A stretch of DNA of 64,000 nucleotides, from contig JAJNNC010000007.1 in the NCBI GenBank assembly GCA_021730635.1, positions 275,100-339,099 of the forward strand, in the 5' to 3' direction. This stretch comes from Catalimonadaceae bacterium JC749 (lineage in GTDB: Bacteria > Bacteroidota > Bacteroidia > Cytophagales > Cyclobacteriaceae). The position numbers were made by a program, and so were the translations under genes. Below are positions 18,741 through 27,361 of the stretch, piece by piece (position 1 is the stretch's first letter; every line of letters starts with the position of its first letter). The notes under the pieces were generated by a model. It saw nothing but the letters and a program-made list of their open reading frames with translations, did not search any database and had not been told where the DNA came from.

Positions 18741-19412
18741 CTAATCAGGAAGCTCTGCTATGATTGTTCTACCGGCTTTGGTCTTATCGCCCACACTTAC
18801 CTTGACAACAGCATTTAAGGGCAGATAGACATCTACCCTGGAACCAAATTTGATAAAGCCAAATTCTTCTCCCTGCCTGACCGCATCTCCTTCTTCAATA
18901 TACCACTTAATCCGACGCGCCATAGCGCCTGCGATCTGCCGTATCATCACTTCCAGACCATTCGATAACTCCACTACGACCGTGGTTCTTTCATTATCGG
19001 TGCTGGATTTAGGATGCCATGCCACCAGGTACTGGCCCGCATGATACTTAAAATACTTTACAATGCCTGAAACAGGATTCCGGTTAATATGTACATTCAA
19101 GGGCGACATAAAAATGGAGATTTGAATTTTACTGTCGCCCTCAAAATATTCTTTTTCAATCACTTCTTCTATCACTACTACCTTACCATCGGCTGGTGCC
19201 AGGATCTGCTTTTCGTCGCTGTCAATAATAACTCTGGGATTTCTAAAAAACTGCAGGATAAGCAGATAGAAGATAGTACTGGCTATTACAATGCCCCTGT
19301 GCAGGTCTGCTCTTCCCGGCAGAAAATTAATGACCAACAGGTTAGCCACTATCAGGATAGCCAGCAACGCCAGTAATAAAGTACGACCTTCTTTGTGAAT
19401 TTTCATGTACAC
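18741..19412 (-). CDS. psd: Phosphatidylserine decarboxylase (archaeal-type proenzyme)
   Basis: Psd makes phosphatidylethanolamine by decarboxylating phosphatidylserine at the inner membrane. The 223-aa form, with two TM segments near the N-terminus (LLLALLAILIVANLLVI and GIVIASTIFYLLILQFF), is the short Bacteroidota/archaeal type. FGSRVDVYLP near residue 195 carries the self-cleavage Gly-Ser that generates the pyruvoyl group. NVHINRNPVSG and HPKSSTDNER are conserved. A Met at position 3 is an alternative start. It shares the phospholipid pathway with cdsA about 1.4 kb upstream. Confidence 0.94.
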   Translation of the reverse strand: MYMKIHKEGRTLLLALLAILIVANLLVINFLPGRADLHRGIVIASTIFYLLILQFFRNPRVIIDSDEKQILAPADGKVVVIEEVIEKEYFEGDSKIQISIFMSPLNVHINRNPVSGIVKYFKYHAGQYLVAWHPKSSTDNERTTVVVELSNGLEVMIRQIAGAMARRIKWYIEEGDAVRQGEEFGFIKFGSRVDVYLPLNAVVKVSVGDKTKAGRTIIAELPD

Positions 19413-19503
19413 TTCAACCGGTAAGGTAGGTTATGACAATGTATCTTCTTAACAAAAACGATAATGCTAAATAATAGATTTTGTTTATTAAACAAAAGCA
19501 ATT

Positions 19504-20778
19504 TTAAAAGCCACCCCGGTATTTATAAGTATTGGCTACCTTATCGATAGCGACGATGTAAGCGGCAATACGCATAGACACACCATATTTCAACGCGGTC
19601 TGATATACTCTCTCAAAAGCATCTTTCATAATTCTGTCGGATCGGCGGTTGACACGATCCCGCGTCCATTTATAGCCTAAGCGATTTTGTACCCACTCAA
19701 AATAAGAAACGGTAACCCCTCCGGCATTAGCCAGAATGTCGGGCACTACCAACACTCCTTTGTTATTGATGATCTCGTCGGCACGGGCTGAAGTAGGTCC
19801 GTTGGCCCCTTCCACAATCAGGCGCGCATGAATTTGCTCGGCATTTCTCACGGTAATAACATCTTCCATGGCCGCCGGCACCAGAATATCCACCTGTAGA
19901 GTCAGTAAATCATCTCCATTGATCCGTTCGCCACCGTTGTAGCCAGCCAAAGTACCATTGTTGGCATCGCGGTACGTTAAAGCATCCTTCACATTGATGC
20001 CTTGTGGATTGTAATAGGCTCCGGAAATATCACTGATTGCTGTTACCTTACAACCTCTCTCTTCCATCAGCAAGGCAGCAAAAGAACCTACATTACCAAA
20101 GCCCTGCACTGCCACTGTGGCCTGATAAGGGTTAATGCGTAACTTTTCCATGGCCGCAAAAGCAGATACCATCACACCACGGCCGGTAGCTTCTGCTCTA
20201 CCCAGTGACCCTCCCAATACCAGGGGTTTCCCTGTTACTACGGCATTCACCGTCATGCCATGAGCACGTGAAAATTCGTCCATCAGCCATGCCATTTCCC
20301 GCGGCCCGGTACCCATATCAGGCGCCGGAATATCCCGGTCCGGACCAAAAATATTGATCATCTCCTGGGTGTAAGCTCTGGTCAGTCGTTCAATCTCACC
20401 GGAAGACATCTGACGAGGGTTACATTTGATCCCACCTTTGGCACCACCATAAGGAATATCCACCACTGCACACTTCCAGGTCATCCAGGCAGCCAGCGCT
20501 TTGACTTCATCCAGATTGACGCCCATATCATAACGGACGCCTCCTTTAGAAGGACCTAAAATGTTGGAGTGGATCACACGATAACCTTCGAAGACTCTGA
20601 TAGACCCATCGTCCATGGTGATGGGTAGAGAAACGATCACCTGTTTTACCGGATTTTTTAGCACATTATACACTTCATCATTGAGTCCCAGTGCTTGCGA
20701 TGCGATATGAAATCTGGACATCATGGACTCAAAGGGGTTCTCCTTATCTTTAATAGGAGCAGGTTCTACATAAATCAT
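19504..20778 (-). CDS. gdhA: Glu/Leu/Phe/Val dehydrogenase (glutamate dehydrogenase)
   Basis: A 424-aa dehydrogenase linking 2-oxoglutarate, ammonium and glutamate. The substrate domain has GPSKGGVRYDMGV and the catalytic Lys in IPYGGAKGGIKCNP. The dimerisation region includes PAPDMGT, and the NAD(P)-binding domain has VAVQGFGNVGSFAA. The length and KGGVRY/GGAKGG pattern match the bacterial/archaeal hexameric GDH type rather than the larger NADP enzymes. With gltB-gltD and ald it forms the ammonium-assimilation set of this window. Confidence 0.93.
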   Translation of the reverse strand: MIYVEPAPIKDKENPFESMMSRFHIASQALGLNDEVYNVLKNPVKQVIVSLPITMDDGSIRVFEGYRVIHSNILGPSKGGVRYDMGVNLDEVKALAAWMTWKCAVVDIPYGGAKGGIKCNPRQMSSGEIERLTRAYTQEMINIFGPDRDIPAPDMGTGPREMAWLMDEFSRAHGMTVNAVVTGKPLVLGGSLGRAEATGRGVMVSAFAAMEKLRINPYQATVAVQGFGNVGSFAALLMEERGCKVTAISDISGAYYNPQGINVKDALTYRDANNGTLAGYNGGERINGDDLLTLQVDILVPAAMEDVITVRNAEQIHARLIVEGANGPTSARADEIINNKGVLVVPDILANAGGVTVSYFEWVQNRLGYKWTRDRVNRRSDRIMKDAFERVYQTALKYGVSMRIAAYIVAIDKVANTYKYRGGF

Positions 20779-20865
20779 ACAAATTCTCTACAATTAAGTA
20801 TTTCGCATTTATTAACAAGTAAATTCAGATCAAATTTGATTCCACGTTTATATAACGTATGATTT

Positions 20866-21696
20866 TTAAAAAATCTTCAAAAAAACCATAATAAAGTGGG
20901 ATGAAATCAGGAGACTATCGAAACGATCTAAGAAGCCTCCGTGCCCCGGCAGGCCACGGCCAGAATCTTTAATAGCAATGCCACGCTTAAAAAGTGATTC
21001 TACCAGATCGCCGTAAGTTCCTGTAATAATAATGATACCTCCTACTACCAGCCACTGCCAGGTATATAAATCTTTGTAAAAGTAGGATAGCAAAAGAGCT
21101 GTAAACAAGGCGGTCACTGCACCACCAATGCTCCCTTCCCAGGATTTCTTAGGCGAAACCCTGGCAAAAAGCTGGGTCTTTCCAAACCTAACGCCGGCAA
21201 AATAGGCGCCGGTATCGCTGGCCCAGAGCAAAGACAGGGTCCCCAGTATCACCTGAAAGCTATAGATCCCCTTTGAAAAAGCAATAATATTGAGCATGGC
21301 AAAGGGCACAGCTACATAAAAAATTCCACAGAGGGTATAAGCAATGCTGGTAAAAGGTTTTGTATCAGATTTTTTGTATAGCTTGATAAAGAAAATAATG
21401 GCAGTGACCGGAAAAATGATCAGATAATATTTAGCCTGCAAGCTACCCCTTTCTACCAGAAAACTGATAATAAAAATCAATCCACCGGCAAAAGTACCGG
21501 CTGACTTCAAAGGGAGCAGGCCATCCAGACCCGTTAATTTATAAAACTCAAGTTGCGTTAACAGGCAGATCATGAGGAAAAGAACGAAATAAGTCCATTC
21601 TCCATAATAGACAGCTAAGACAACGATTAATATTCCTATAACCCCTGTGATGACCCTCTGCGTAATGTTGTTGTATTTATCTAAAGCTGATAACAT
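20866..21696 (-). CDS. cdsA: Phosphatidate cytidylyltransferase
   Basis: CdsA makes CDP-diacylglycerol, the precursor of all phospholipids, in the inner membrane. The 276-aa protein has about eight hydrophobic segments and the family signature near the C-terminus: SPKKSWEGSIGG, then GRGLPGHGGFLDRFDSLL with the metal-binding Asp residues. Its start overlaps the DUF2007 gene by 20 nt, indicating a tight operon with that gene and the CPBP protease. Confidence 0.96.
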   Translation of the reverse strand: MLSALDKYNNITQRVITGVIGILIVVLAVYYGEWTYFVLFLMICLLTQLEFYKLTGLDGLLPLKSAGTFAGGLIFIISFLVERGSLQAKYYLIIFPVTAIIFFIKLYKKSDTKPFTSIAYTLCGIFYVAVPFAMLNIIAFSKGIYSFQVILGTLSLLWASDTGAYFAGVRFGKTQLFARVSPKKSWEGSIGGAVTALFTALLLSYFYKDLYTWQWLVVGGIIIITGTYGDLVESLFKRGIAIKDSGRGLPGHGGFLDRFDSLLISSHFIMVFLKIF

Positions 21697-21886
21697 CCTG
21701 AATTATTTTTACAGCACCCATGACATCATAGGGAGCTACATAAACTTCTACCTGCCCGAAGTGATACGCCTTATCCTGTTTATCCACCAATACAGCACTG
21801 ATCCCATGATCTGACAATACGGCCTTTACAATTTCAGCCCTGTATTTTAGATTCGTATCATATATCTTCTGCCATTTACTGTTCAT
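21677..21886 (-). CDS. DUF2007 small protein
   Basis: A 69-aa protein of the DUF2007 (putative signal-transducing) family, with the usual opening KIYDTNLKYRAEIVKAVLSDHGI and QVEVYVAPYDVMGAVKII. The fold is expected to be ferredoxin-like, similar to ACT/PII-like small domains; function is unknown. It overlaps the CPBP gene upstream by 11 nt and cdsA downstream by 20 nt, so it is translated as part of that operon. Confidence 0.82.
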   Translation of the reverse strand: MNSKWQKIYDTNLKYRAEIVKAVLSDHGISAVLVDKQDKAYHFGQVEVYVAPYDVMGAVKIIQDVISFR

Positions 21887-22826
21887 CGTACATTCCCCTT
21901 AATCTCAGTATTAACTTTCTAAAATAGAAAAGTAGTCCGGCACCTACTACAAATGCTACCAAGGCCGCACTCCAGGGGATGGCATCTGTAGCATCCAGAT
22001 TGATATCTGTTGTCTTTTGCTGGTAAAGATATAGCATCACCAATGTGAAACCATTATTGATAAAATGGGCAAAGATGGGATACCATAAACTTCCTGACCA
22101 ATAATAGATATAGCCAAATAAAGCACCTAACAACAAGCGGGGGAAAAAACCATAAAACTGTAAATGTATGGCGCTAAAAAAGATAGCAGCTATCCAGATA
22201 GCCATATGATGGTTATTGACCAAACGATAAAGTTTACGTTGCAGGCCACCCCTGAAAACCATTTCTTCTCCGATGGCGGGCAGTACAGCAATGACGATCA
22301 GTCCCGCTAATAACCCTCCTATATTATCAAACTGGGTAAGATACTCTGTAAGTTCACTCAACTCTTCTTCTTTTGCCCGGGCCCACTCTTCAAAGGAGGT
22401 GGAAAACCTGCTGAAGTCTAGTCCCATGTTCCACTCTATCACTATCGAATTGGCGATCATAAAGGCCATTACAATCAGAAAAAGAAGTAAAAGTAAGGTG
22501 GAGTCAAGGGGCTGTACCGCAAACAAACTGTGACCAGGGGCATGATCGATCAAACGGCGGTGTAACAGAAAAGCCAGGATAAACCCGAACAATGTCCCTC
22601 CTGCCTGCATGATCAACAAAGGCAATTTTGCCTCCGGGTAAGCACCAGGATCTGTCATCATCGTGGCAATGTACTGCCAGTCAAAATTAAAGAGTAGCAG
22701 AGAAATTAAAAAGCCGATAAACTGACCTACAAACAAGCCAAGCAGCACAAAGCCTGTTAGTATAAGCAGTGATGAGAAAGTACCCCTTTTTGATATACGC
22801 TGATCTTCTGTTTCTACCTGGTTCAT
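21876..22826 (-). CDS. CPBP-family intramembrane metalloprotease
   Basis: Abi/CAAX-like membrane protease of 316 aa with about eight TM segments. The catalytic motifs are present in order: GEEMVFRGGLQRKLYR (EExxxR), FFSAIHLQFYGFFPR (FxxxH), and a third His in FAHFINNG. Substrates are unknown. I start at the ATG at 22826. The longer reading uses a TTG at 22838 that overlaps a TATTTTTG -7-like box (22836-22843), which would leave a near-leaderless transcript. It overlaps the DUF2007 gene by 11 nt. Confidence 0.88.
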   Translation of the reverse strand: MNQVETEDQRISKRGTFSSLLILTGFVLLGLFVGQFIGFLISLLLFNFDWQYIATMMTDPGAYPEAKLPLLIMQAGGTLFGFILAFLLHRRLIDHAPGHSLFAVQPLDSTLLLLLFLIVMAFMIANSIVIEWNMGLDFSRFSTSFEEWARAKEEELSELTEYLTQFDNIGGLLAGLIVIAVLPAIGEEMVFRGGLQRKLYRLVNNHHMAIWIAAIFFSAIHLQFYGFFPRLLLGALFGYIYYWSGSLWYPIFAHFINNGFTLVMLYLYQQKTTDINLDATDAIPWSAALVAFVVGAGLLFYFRKLILRLRGMYDEQ

Positions 22827-23054
22827 GATCGGACGCAAAAATACATTAATTAATTTTTTGTTTTATATAAAATAACAATATGAATGGTACACTGTTAGCT
22901 ACAAGAGTTCAGCAAAATGAGAAGTGCCAAGCATGTAAACTGTAACCCAACAGGTGGATGTCAAGGACTTAACAGTATTTAGCTGATTTTTATTCTTTAG
23001 CAGTTCATAAGATTTTCTCTCCATAATGAATTCTTCCAGAGAGATTTAACTTAT
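22827..23054. other. Gap between CPBP protease and dusB
   Basis: About 230 bp with no recognisable gene. On the plus strand there are two short overlapping Cys-containing frames: ATG 22880 to stop 22945 (MNGTLLATRVQQNEKCQACKL-like end with CQAC) and ATG 22917 to stop 22982 (containing NCNPTGGCQG). Neither has a supported promoter. I list them only as observations. Confidence 0.3.
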
Positions 23055-23062
23055 TATATTTG
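23055..23062 (+). promoter_or_regulatory. Candidate -7 box for dusB
   Basis: TATATTTG matches TAnnTTTG about 28 bp before the dusB start codon. The -33 position carries TTC, not TTG, so support is partial. Confidence 0.4.
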
Positions 23063-23090
23063 TAACTGGTAAAACAAAATTAATAAAACT

Positions 23091-24104
23091 TTGGTACGTA
23101 TTGGACCTATCACACTTGGCGACTTTCCGTTACTGCTAGCTCCCATGGAAGATGTAAGCGACCCTCCTTTCAGAGCTGTCTGCAAACAGGAAGGTGCTGA
23201 CCTGATGTATACAGAATTTATTGCGGCGGAAGGGTTGATCAGAGACGCAGTGAAAAGCGTAGAAAAACTGGATATTTATGACTACGAACGCCCTATCGGC
23301 ATTCAGATTTTTGGAGAAAACATTGAATCAATGCGAGAGGCGGCGGCTATTGCAGAAGAAGCCCAACCCGAGATCATTGATATTAACTATGGGTGCCCGG
23401 TGAAAAAAGTAGCCTGTAAAGGTGCCGGGGCTGGCATTCTGCTGGATTTGCCCAAGATGCAGGCGATGACCAAAGAAATTGTGGAGCGTGTAAAGCTTCC
23501 TGTCACAGTAAAAACACGACTGGGATGGGACGAAAACACCATCAAGATTATTGAGGTGGCACAGCGTCTACAAGATGTTGGCATTCAGGCCCTCACCATT
23601 CACGGGCGTACCAGAAAGCAAATGTACAAAGGTGTGGCCAACTGGGACTATATTGCGGAAGTAAAAAATCATCCCCAGATTCATATCCCCATTTTTGGTA
23701 ACGGAGATATAGATTCTCCGGAAAAAGCCCTGGACTATAAAAACAAATATGGTGTGGATGGTGTGATGATTGGTCGTGCTGCTATTGGTTATCCCTGGAT
23801 ATTTCGTGAAATCAAACACTATCTAAAAACAGGGGAGCGTCTGCCACCACCCACCATGCTGGAAAGAGTGGCCATAGCCAAGCAACATCTGGATTTTTCT
23901 GTCCGATGGAAAGGAGAACGAAAAGGAATCTTTGAAATGCGCAGGCACTATACCAATTATTTTAGAGGGATTCAGGATTTTAAAACTTTCCGCACTCGTT
24001 TGGTAGAATCCGATTCTGCCTATGAAATCTCGGATATTCTGGATGAAGTGGCAGAAAAGTTCCACGGATATTTTTCTCAGGAGCGCCTAGCTGTAAACTT
24101 CTGA
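23091..24104 (+). CDS. dusB: tRNA-dihydrouridine synthase
   Basis: FMN enzyme that reduces uridine to dihydrouridine in tRNA D-loops. The 337-aa TIM barrel opens with LLLAPMEDVSDPPFRAV. DINYGCPVKKVACKGAGAG contains the catalytic Cys (in NYGCP), followed by PVTVKTRLGWDE, LTIHGRTRKQMYKGVANW, and FGNGDIDSPEKA. The sequence reads best as the DusB type. The start is TTG; no ATG or GTG precedes the conserved core in frame. Nothing downstream on this strand is co-transcribed. Confidence 0.94.
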   Translation: MVRIGPITLGDFPLLLAPMEDVSDPPFRAVCKQEGADLMYTEFIAAEGLIRDAVKSVEKLDIYDYERPIGIQIFGENIESMREAAAIAEEAQPEIIDINYGCPVKKVACKGAGAGILLDLPKMQAMTKEIVERVKLPVTVKTRLGWDENTIKIIEVAQRLQDVGIQALTIHGRTRKQMYKGVANWDYIAEVKNHPQIHIPIFGNGDIDSPEKALDYKNKYGVDGVMIGRAAIGYPWIFREIKHYLKTGERLPPPTMLERVAIAKQHLDFSVRWKGERKGIFEMRRHYTNYFRGIQDFKTFRTRLVESDSAYEISDILDEVAEKFHGYFSQERLAVNF

Positions 24105-24418
24105 CATCCCGCATAAAGCCTGTTACAAACGAAATAACATCCTTCTGGAATCGGTGGGTAAGATTTAGCTTTTGAGACTAAACTGCCTGCTTTTTTGTTT
24201 TCTCACCTGCCGGATAAAGAAGCTCTTTGTAAGTATTATCGCCTTTTTACATATTTCATAGAGGTAATAATTTCTATGCAGGCGTAATATATTTCCTGTT
24301 TATTGTGATTTATGCTACGAATGCATTGTAACCATTGCTACTAAAATAACGTTAATATTAATAGCCTTACAAGTAAAATACACTCCTAACTTCACTTATT
24401 ATAATTTTTTAACTTTTG
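24105..24418. other. AT-rich gap after dusB
   Basis: About 310 bp with no gene I can support. A weak run of T near 24192 may end dusB transcription, but no good hairpin is visible. Confidence 0.3.
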
Positions 24419-24451
24419 TTTGTTTTATTATAATACAAATTCTTACATTTG
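24419..24451 (+). promoter_or_regulatory. Full Bacteroidota-type promoter
   Basis: TTTG at 24419-24422, a 21-bp spacer, then TACATTTG (TAnnTTTG) at 24444-24451: both elements match consensus at the right distance. The predicted start is near 24457. The -7 box lies inside a perfect 12-bp inverted repeat (24429-24458). Confidence 0.6.
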
Positions 24452-24458
24452 TATTATA
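24429..24458. promoter_or_regulatory. 12-bp perfect inverted repeat over the promoter (candidate operator)
   Basis: TATAATACAAAT (24429-24440), 6-nt spacer, ATTTGTATTATA (24447-24458). A third half-site ATACAAAT follows at 24456-24463. It covers the -7 box and the expected start site, a typical place for a repressor. Confidence 0.5.
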
Positions 24459-24481
24459 CAAATATTAAATTGAATAATATT

Positions 24482-24550
24482 ATGGCATTTATAGGTATAA
24501 TTATTTTTTTCGTTTGTATTGGATTAGAAATTTGCCCAGAAAGACAATGA
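24482..24550 (+). CDS. Possible 22-aa hydrophobic microprotein
   Basis: ATG at 24482 opens a 22-codon frame starting MAFIGIIIFFVCIG and ending CPERQ: a single hydrophobic segment with two Cys and a short polar tail, the layout of small membrane peptides. It begins about 25 nt after the start predicted from the promoter at 24419-24451. There is no homology I can name, and a frame this short can occur by chance; the transcript could instead be a small RNA. Its end faces the terminator of the convergent serine hydrolase gene. Confidence 0.3.
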   Translation: MAFIGIIIFFVCIGLEICPERQ

Positions 24551-24561
24551 TTTTTTTTACA

Positions 24562-24593
24562 AAATAAAAAAAGGTGAACCTTTTGTTCACCTT
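24562..24593 (-). terminator. Terminator of the serine hydrolase gene
   Basis: Perfect 9-bp stem AAGGTGAAC / GTTCACCTT with a 5-nt loop (24571-24593). On the minus strand it is followed by a long T-rich run (24562-24570 is A-rich on the plus strand). Confidence 0.85.
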
Positions 24594-24628
24594 CCAACTC
24601 ATACGTTATTTTTATTTAAGCAAAAAGA

Positions 24629-25951
24629 TCAATAATAACTTAAGGCAAAAAGATCGTGAGCAGGCCACTCTTTCACATAGGGCAGGGTTCTACTCATAGT
24701 ATAATTAATTCGTCCGTTGAAATAGTCGCTTTTGCGGTTGCTGGTGTTGGTGAGCACTACCCATGAAATACCATTATCCAGGCGCTTGAGAATGGCTGAT
24801 GTACCCGCCAGGGTACCCGTACGCCACCAGGTTCCATCAGCAGTGACCCCACGCCAACCAAACGGACGACCTCCTTGCTCCGGATGTACCATGGCAAGCA
24901 ACGATTCATTGGCTAAAATATCGGGTGTGTTCTTAAATCCATCGATCGCTACCAAAAATTTCAGTAGATCTGAAGAGGTGGCCAGCCATCCTCCCGCCGC
25001 TGCCAAGGCTTCTATGTTAAAGCTATAGGTGGTAGGCACTTCTTCCCCCGTATCATAGATAGAAGGACGCAAATTATTAGGAGAAAAATCATAATAGGCT
25101 ACTTCATTCTCTATCCTTTCCTCAACGCGGTTTTTCGCTAAGCGCATTCCTGTGATCCCTAATGGGTACAAGATATCTTTTCTGACATACTCTTCATAAG
25201 GCATTCCGGATAGCTCTTCGATGATTTTACCCAGCAAACAGTAACCAAAGTTGGAATAGTCGTAATAAGTGCCCGGACGATAAGGAATAGGTTTTGACAA
25301 GATAAACTTGATAATATCATCTAAAGTGGCAGGCGCCGGCACGCTCATTTCTTTGGCAATCTTGATAGGAATAAACATAGGGTCGCCGTAAGTCCGCTTA
25401 CTCCAACCTGCCGTATGGTCCAGCAAATGTTTTACTTTGATCTCATAAGCCCGCTCATCCTCTATCTCCTGATACAAGCGCGATGTCAGGATCCCTCCTT
25501 CACCAAATACTTTATCCTCCAGTGTCAACTTTCCCTCTTCTTTCAGCTTCATGATAGCTACCGCTGTAATGAGCTTTGAGATACTTCCTATTCTGAACAT
25601 ATGGTAGGGATGAACGAGCTGCTGGCTTTCCTGATCTGTATGCCCAAAACCTTTGGCATAGACGAGTTGACCATCTTTTACTATGCCTACCGAAGCACCC
25701 ACCACACCTTGCTGCCTCACAAACTGGCTCATGGCACTATCAATGATCTTCAGGCTTTCTATGTTGGAGTTTTCGTTTAAAAGATTTTCAACGCTTTTCA
25801 CAAACTTAACTTCCGTATTACCAAAAGCAAGATTATCCGCATCAGAGATGGAAGAAGGAACACCAAAATAGAACAGCACAAACGTTAGACTGGCTACAAA
25901 ATACTTTACTCTAAATAAATATTTAGGCCATGCAGCGAATGCTAGCGTCAT
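24629..25951 (-). CDS. Serine hydrolase, beta-lactamase/PBP4-like family
   Basis: Secreted or membrane-anchored hydrolase (440 aa) of the class C beta-lactamase / D-aminopeptidase superfamily. The nucleophile Ser123 and Lys126 lie in GSISKL (SxxK), with the Tyr of YSN (DYSNFGYCLLG) as general base. The third motif (KTG equivalent) is probably the segment WWRTGTLAG. A hydrophobic stretch near residues 16-30 can act as a signal peptide or anchor. Family members cleave varied ester or amide bonds, and beta-lactam resistance should not be assumed. It is monocistronic, with its own terminator. Confidence 0.87.
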   Translation of the reverse strand: MTLAFAAWPKYLFRVKYFVASLTFVLFYFGVPSSISDADNLAFGNTEVKFVKSVENLLNENSNIESLKIIDSAMSQFVRQQGVVGASVGIVKDGQLVYAKGFGHTDQESQQLVHPYHMFRIGSISKLITAVAIMKLKEEGKLTLEDKVFGEGGILTSRLYQEIEDERAYEIKVKHLLDHTAGWSKRTYGDPMFIPIKIAKEMSVPAPATLDDIIKFILSKPIPYRPGTYYDYSNFGYCLLGKIIEELSGMPYEEYVRKDILYPLGITGMRLAKNRVEERIENEVAYYDFSPNNLRPSIYDTGEEVPTTYSFNIEALAAAGGWLATSSDLLKFLVAIDGFKNTPDILANESLLAMVHPEQGGRPFGWRGVTADGTWWRTGTLAGTSAILKRLDNGISWVVLTNTSNRKSDYFNGRINYTMSRTLPYVKEWPAHDLFALSYY

Positions 25952-26201
25952 AAAGGGTTGATTTTGTTATTGAACTTCCGAAATAGTACTGTAATTCAAG
26001 AAAAATAGTTCGCCTGCTACAGAGAAATTTCAATTGCAACACCAAATGTGAAGAATTATTTTTTTCCCCGCAAGAGAGGTATTAGCAGGGTGCAAAAGAT
26101 CGATGCTTAAGTACTATAAAAACGCCTCGAATTTTCGAATAAAAAATACTACTGTAAGAATTTTATGCTTTGCACCTTGCCACCTTATGCTGAAAATAAA
26201 A

Positions 26202-26224
26202 AAACCAGTTAAACTAACTGGTTT
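26202..26224 (-). terminator. Terminator overlapping the ruvB stop codon
   Basis: Perfect 10-bp stem with a 3-nt loop (26202-26211 and 26215-26224); on the minus strand it is followed by a T-run. The ruvB stop codon (26214-26216) is in the loop/stem, so the last codons are part of the terminator. Confidence 0.85.
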
Positions 26225-27251
26225 GGTCAAAGAGACCCTGTGGTCTTCCGGGAGGTATGATCTTCAGATGTTTGTAAGCCAGTTCTGTAGCTTCTCTTCC
26301 CCTGGAAGTTCGTTTGATGTATCCTTCCTTGATCAAAAAGGGTTCGTACACCTCTTCTATGGTTTCTGCCTCTTCCCCACAGGCTGTGGCGATAGTGCTA
26401 ATGCCTACAGGCCCTCCCTTAAACTTCTCGATAATTGTAGAAAGAATCCGGTTATCCATTTCATCCAGCCCATTCTGGTCTACATCCAGTGCTTTTAAGG
26501 CGATTTCCGCAATGGCTTTATTCACGACACCATTACCCTTAATCTGCGCAAAATCCCGGGTACGGCGTAGCAAAGTATTCGCTATACGGGGTGTACCCCG
26601 ACTCCGGCGGGCTATCTCATAAGCAGCGTCTTCTTCTACAGGTGTGTTTAAGATGCTGGCAGAGCGCTTAATGATTGTTTTTAACAAATCGGCATCGTAA
26701 TACTCTAAACGGGCATTGATACCAAAACGGGCTCGTAAAGGTGACGTCAGCAGCCCCGAACGGGTCGTAGCACCCACGAGCGTAAAAGGATTCAGAGTGA
26801 TCTGCACTGTTCGTGCATTCGGACCGGAATCCAACATTATATCTATCTTATAATCTTCCATGGCAGAATACAAATATTCTTCTACAATGGGATTTAACCG
26901 GTGAATCTCATCGATGAAAAGCACATTGCCCGGTTCCAGGTTGGTCAGTATACCAGCCAGTTCGCTGGGCTTGTCCAGCACCGGACCGGAAGAGATTTTG
27001 ATATTGGCTCCCAGTTCATTGGCAATGATGTGAGACAAGGTCGTTTTACCCAAACCTGGAGGTCCGTGGAGCAAGACATGATCTAACTGATCGCCCCGTT
27101 GTTTGGCAGCCATCACAAATACTTTAAGATTTTCAATGATTTTGTGCTGGCCTGTAAAATCCTCAAAGGAAAGAGGCCTGAGTGCCCGTTCTATTTCTTT
27201 ATCAGCCGCACTCATATGATCGGCATCACCGCGTAAATAATCTTCTCGCAT
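26214..27251 (-). CDS. ruvB: Holliday junction branch migration ATPase RuvB
   Basis: Ring ATPase that drives branch migration with RuvA during recombination and repair. The 345-aa protein has the expected N-terminal region ([15 protein letters not shown]), Walker [14 protein letters not shown], Walker [13 protein letters not shown], sensor 1 [10 protein letters not shown], the arginine finger region LRARFG, and a C-terminal winged helix with [10 protein letters not shown]-like [12 protein letters not shown] start at the ATG at 27251 (MREDYLRG), the usual start in relatives; an ATG at 27269 would add six residues. No ruvA or ruvC is nearby. Confidence 0.97.
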   Translation of the reverse strand: MREDYLRGDADHMSAADKEIERALRPLSFEDFTGQHKIIENLKVFVMAAKQRGDQLDHVLLHGPPGLGKTTLSHIIANELGANIKISSGPVLDKPSELAGILTNLEPGNVLFIDEIHRLNPIVEEYLYSAMEDYKIDIMLDSGPNARTVQITLNPFTLVGATTRSGLLTSPLRARFGINARLEYYDADLLKTIIKRSASILNTPVEEDAAYEIARRSRGTPRIANTLLRRTRDFAQIKGNGVVNKAIAEIALKALDVDQNGLDEMDNRILSTIIEKFKGGPVGISTIATACGEEAETIEEVYEPFLIKEGYIKRTSRGREATELAYKHLKIIPPGRPQGLFDQTS

Positions 27252-27361
27252 ATTATTTCTGGTATGCAACCCATCATTGGGGTTGATTGTTAACTATACA
27301 CTAAAATAGGTTTCATTTTTATACATAACACCTAAATTGCCACAAAAACTCATTTAAGAGT

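Noticed and set aside
26085-26180. GGTGCAAA/TTTGCACC inverted repeat near ruvB
   Set aside because: Eight-base arms about 70 bp apart in an AT-rich gap; not distinctive enough.
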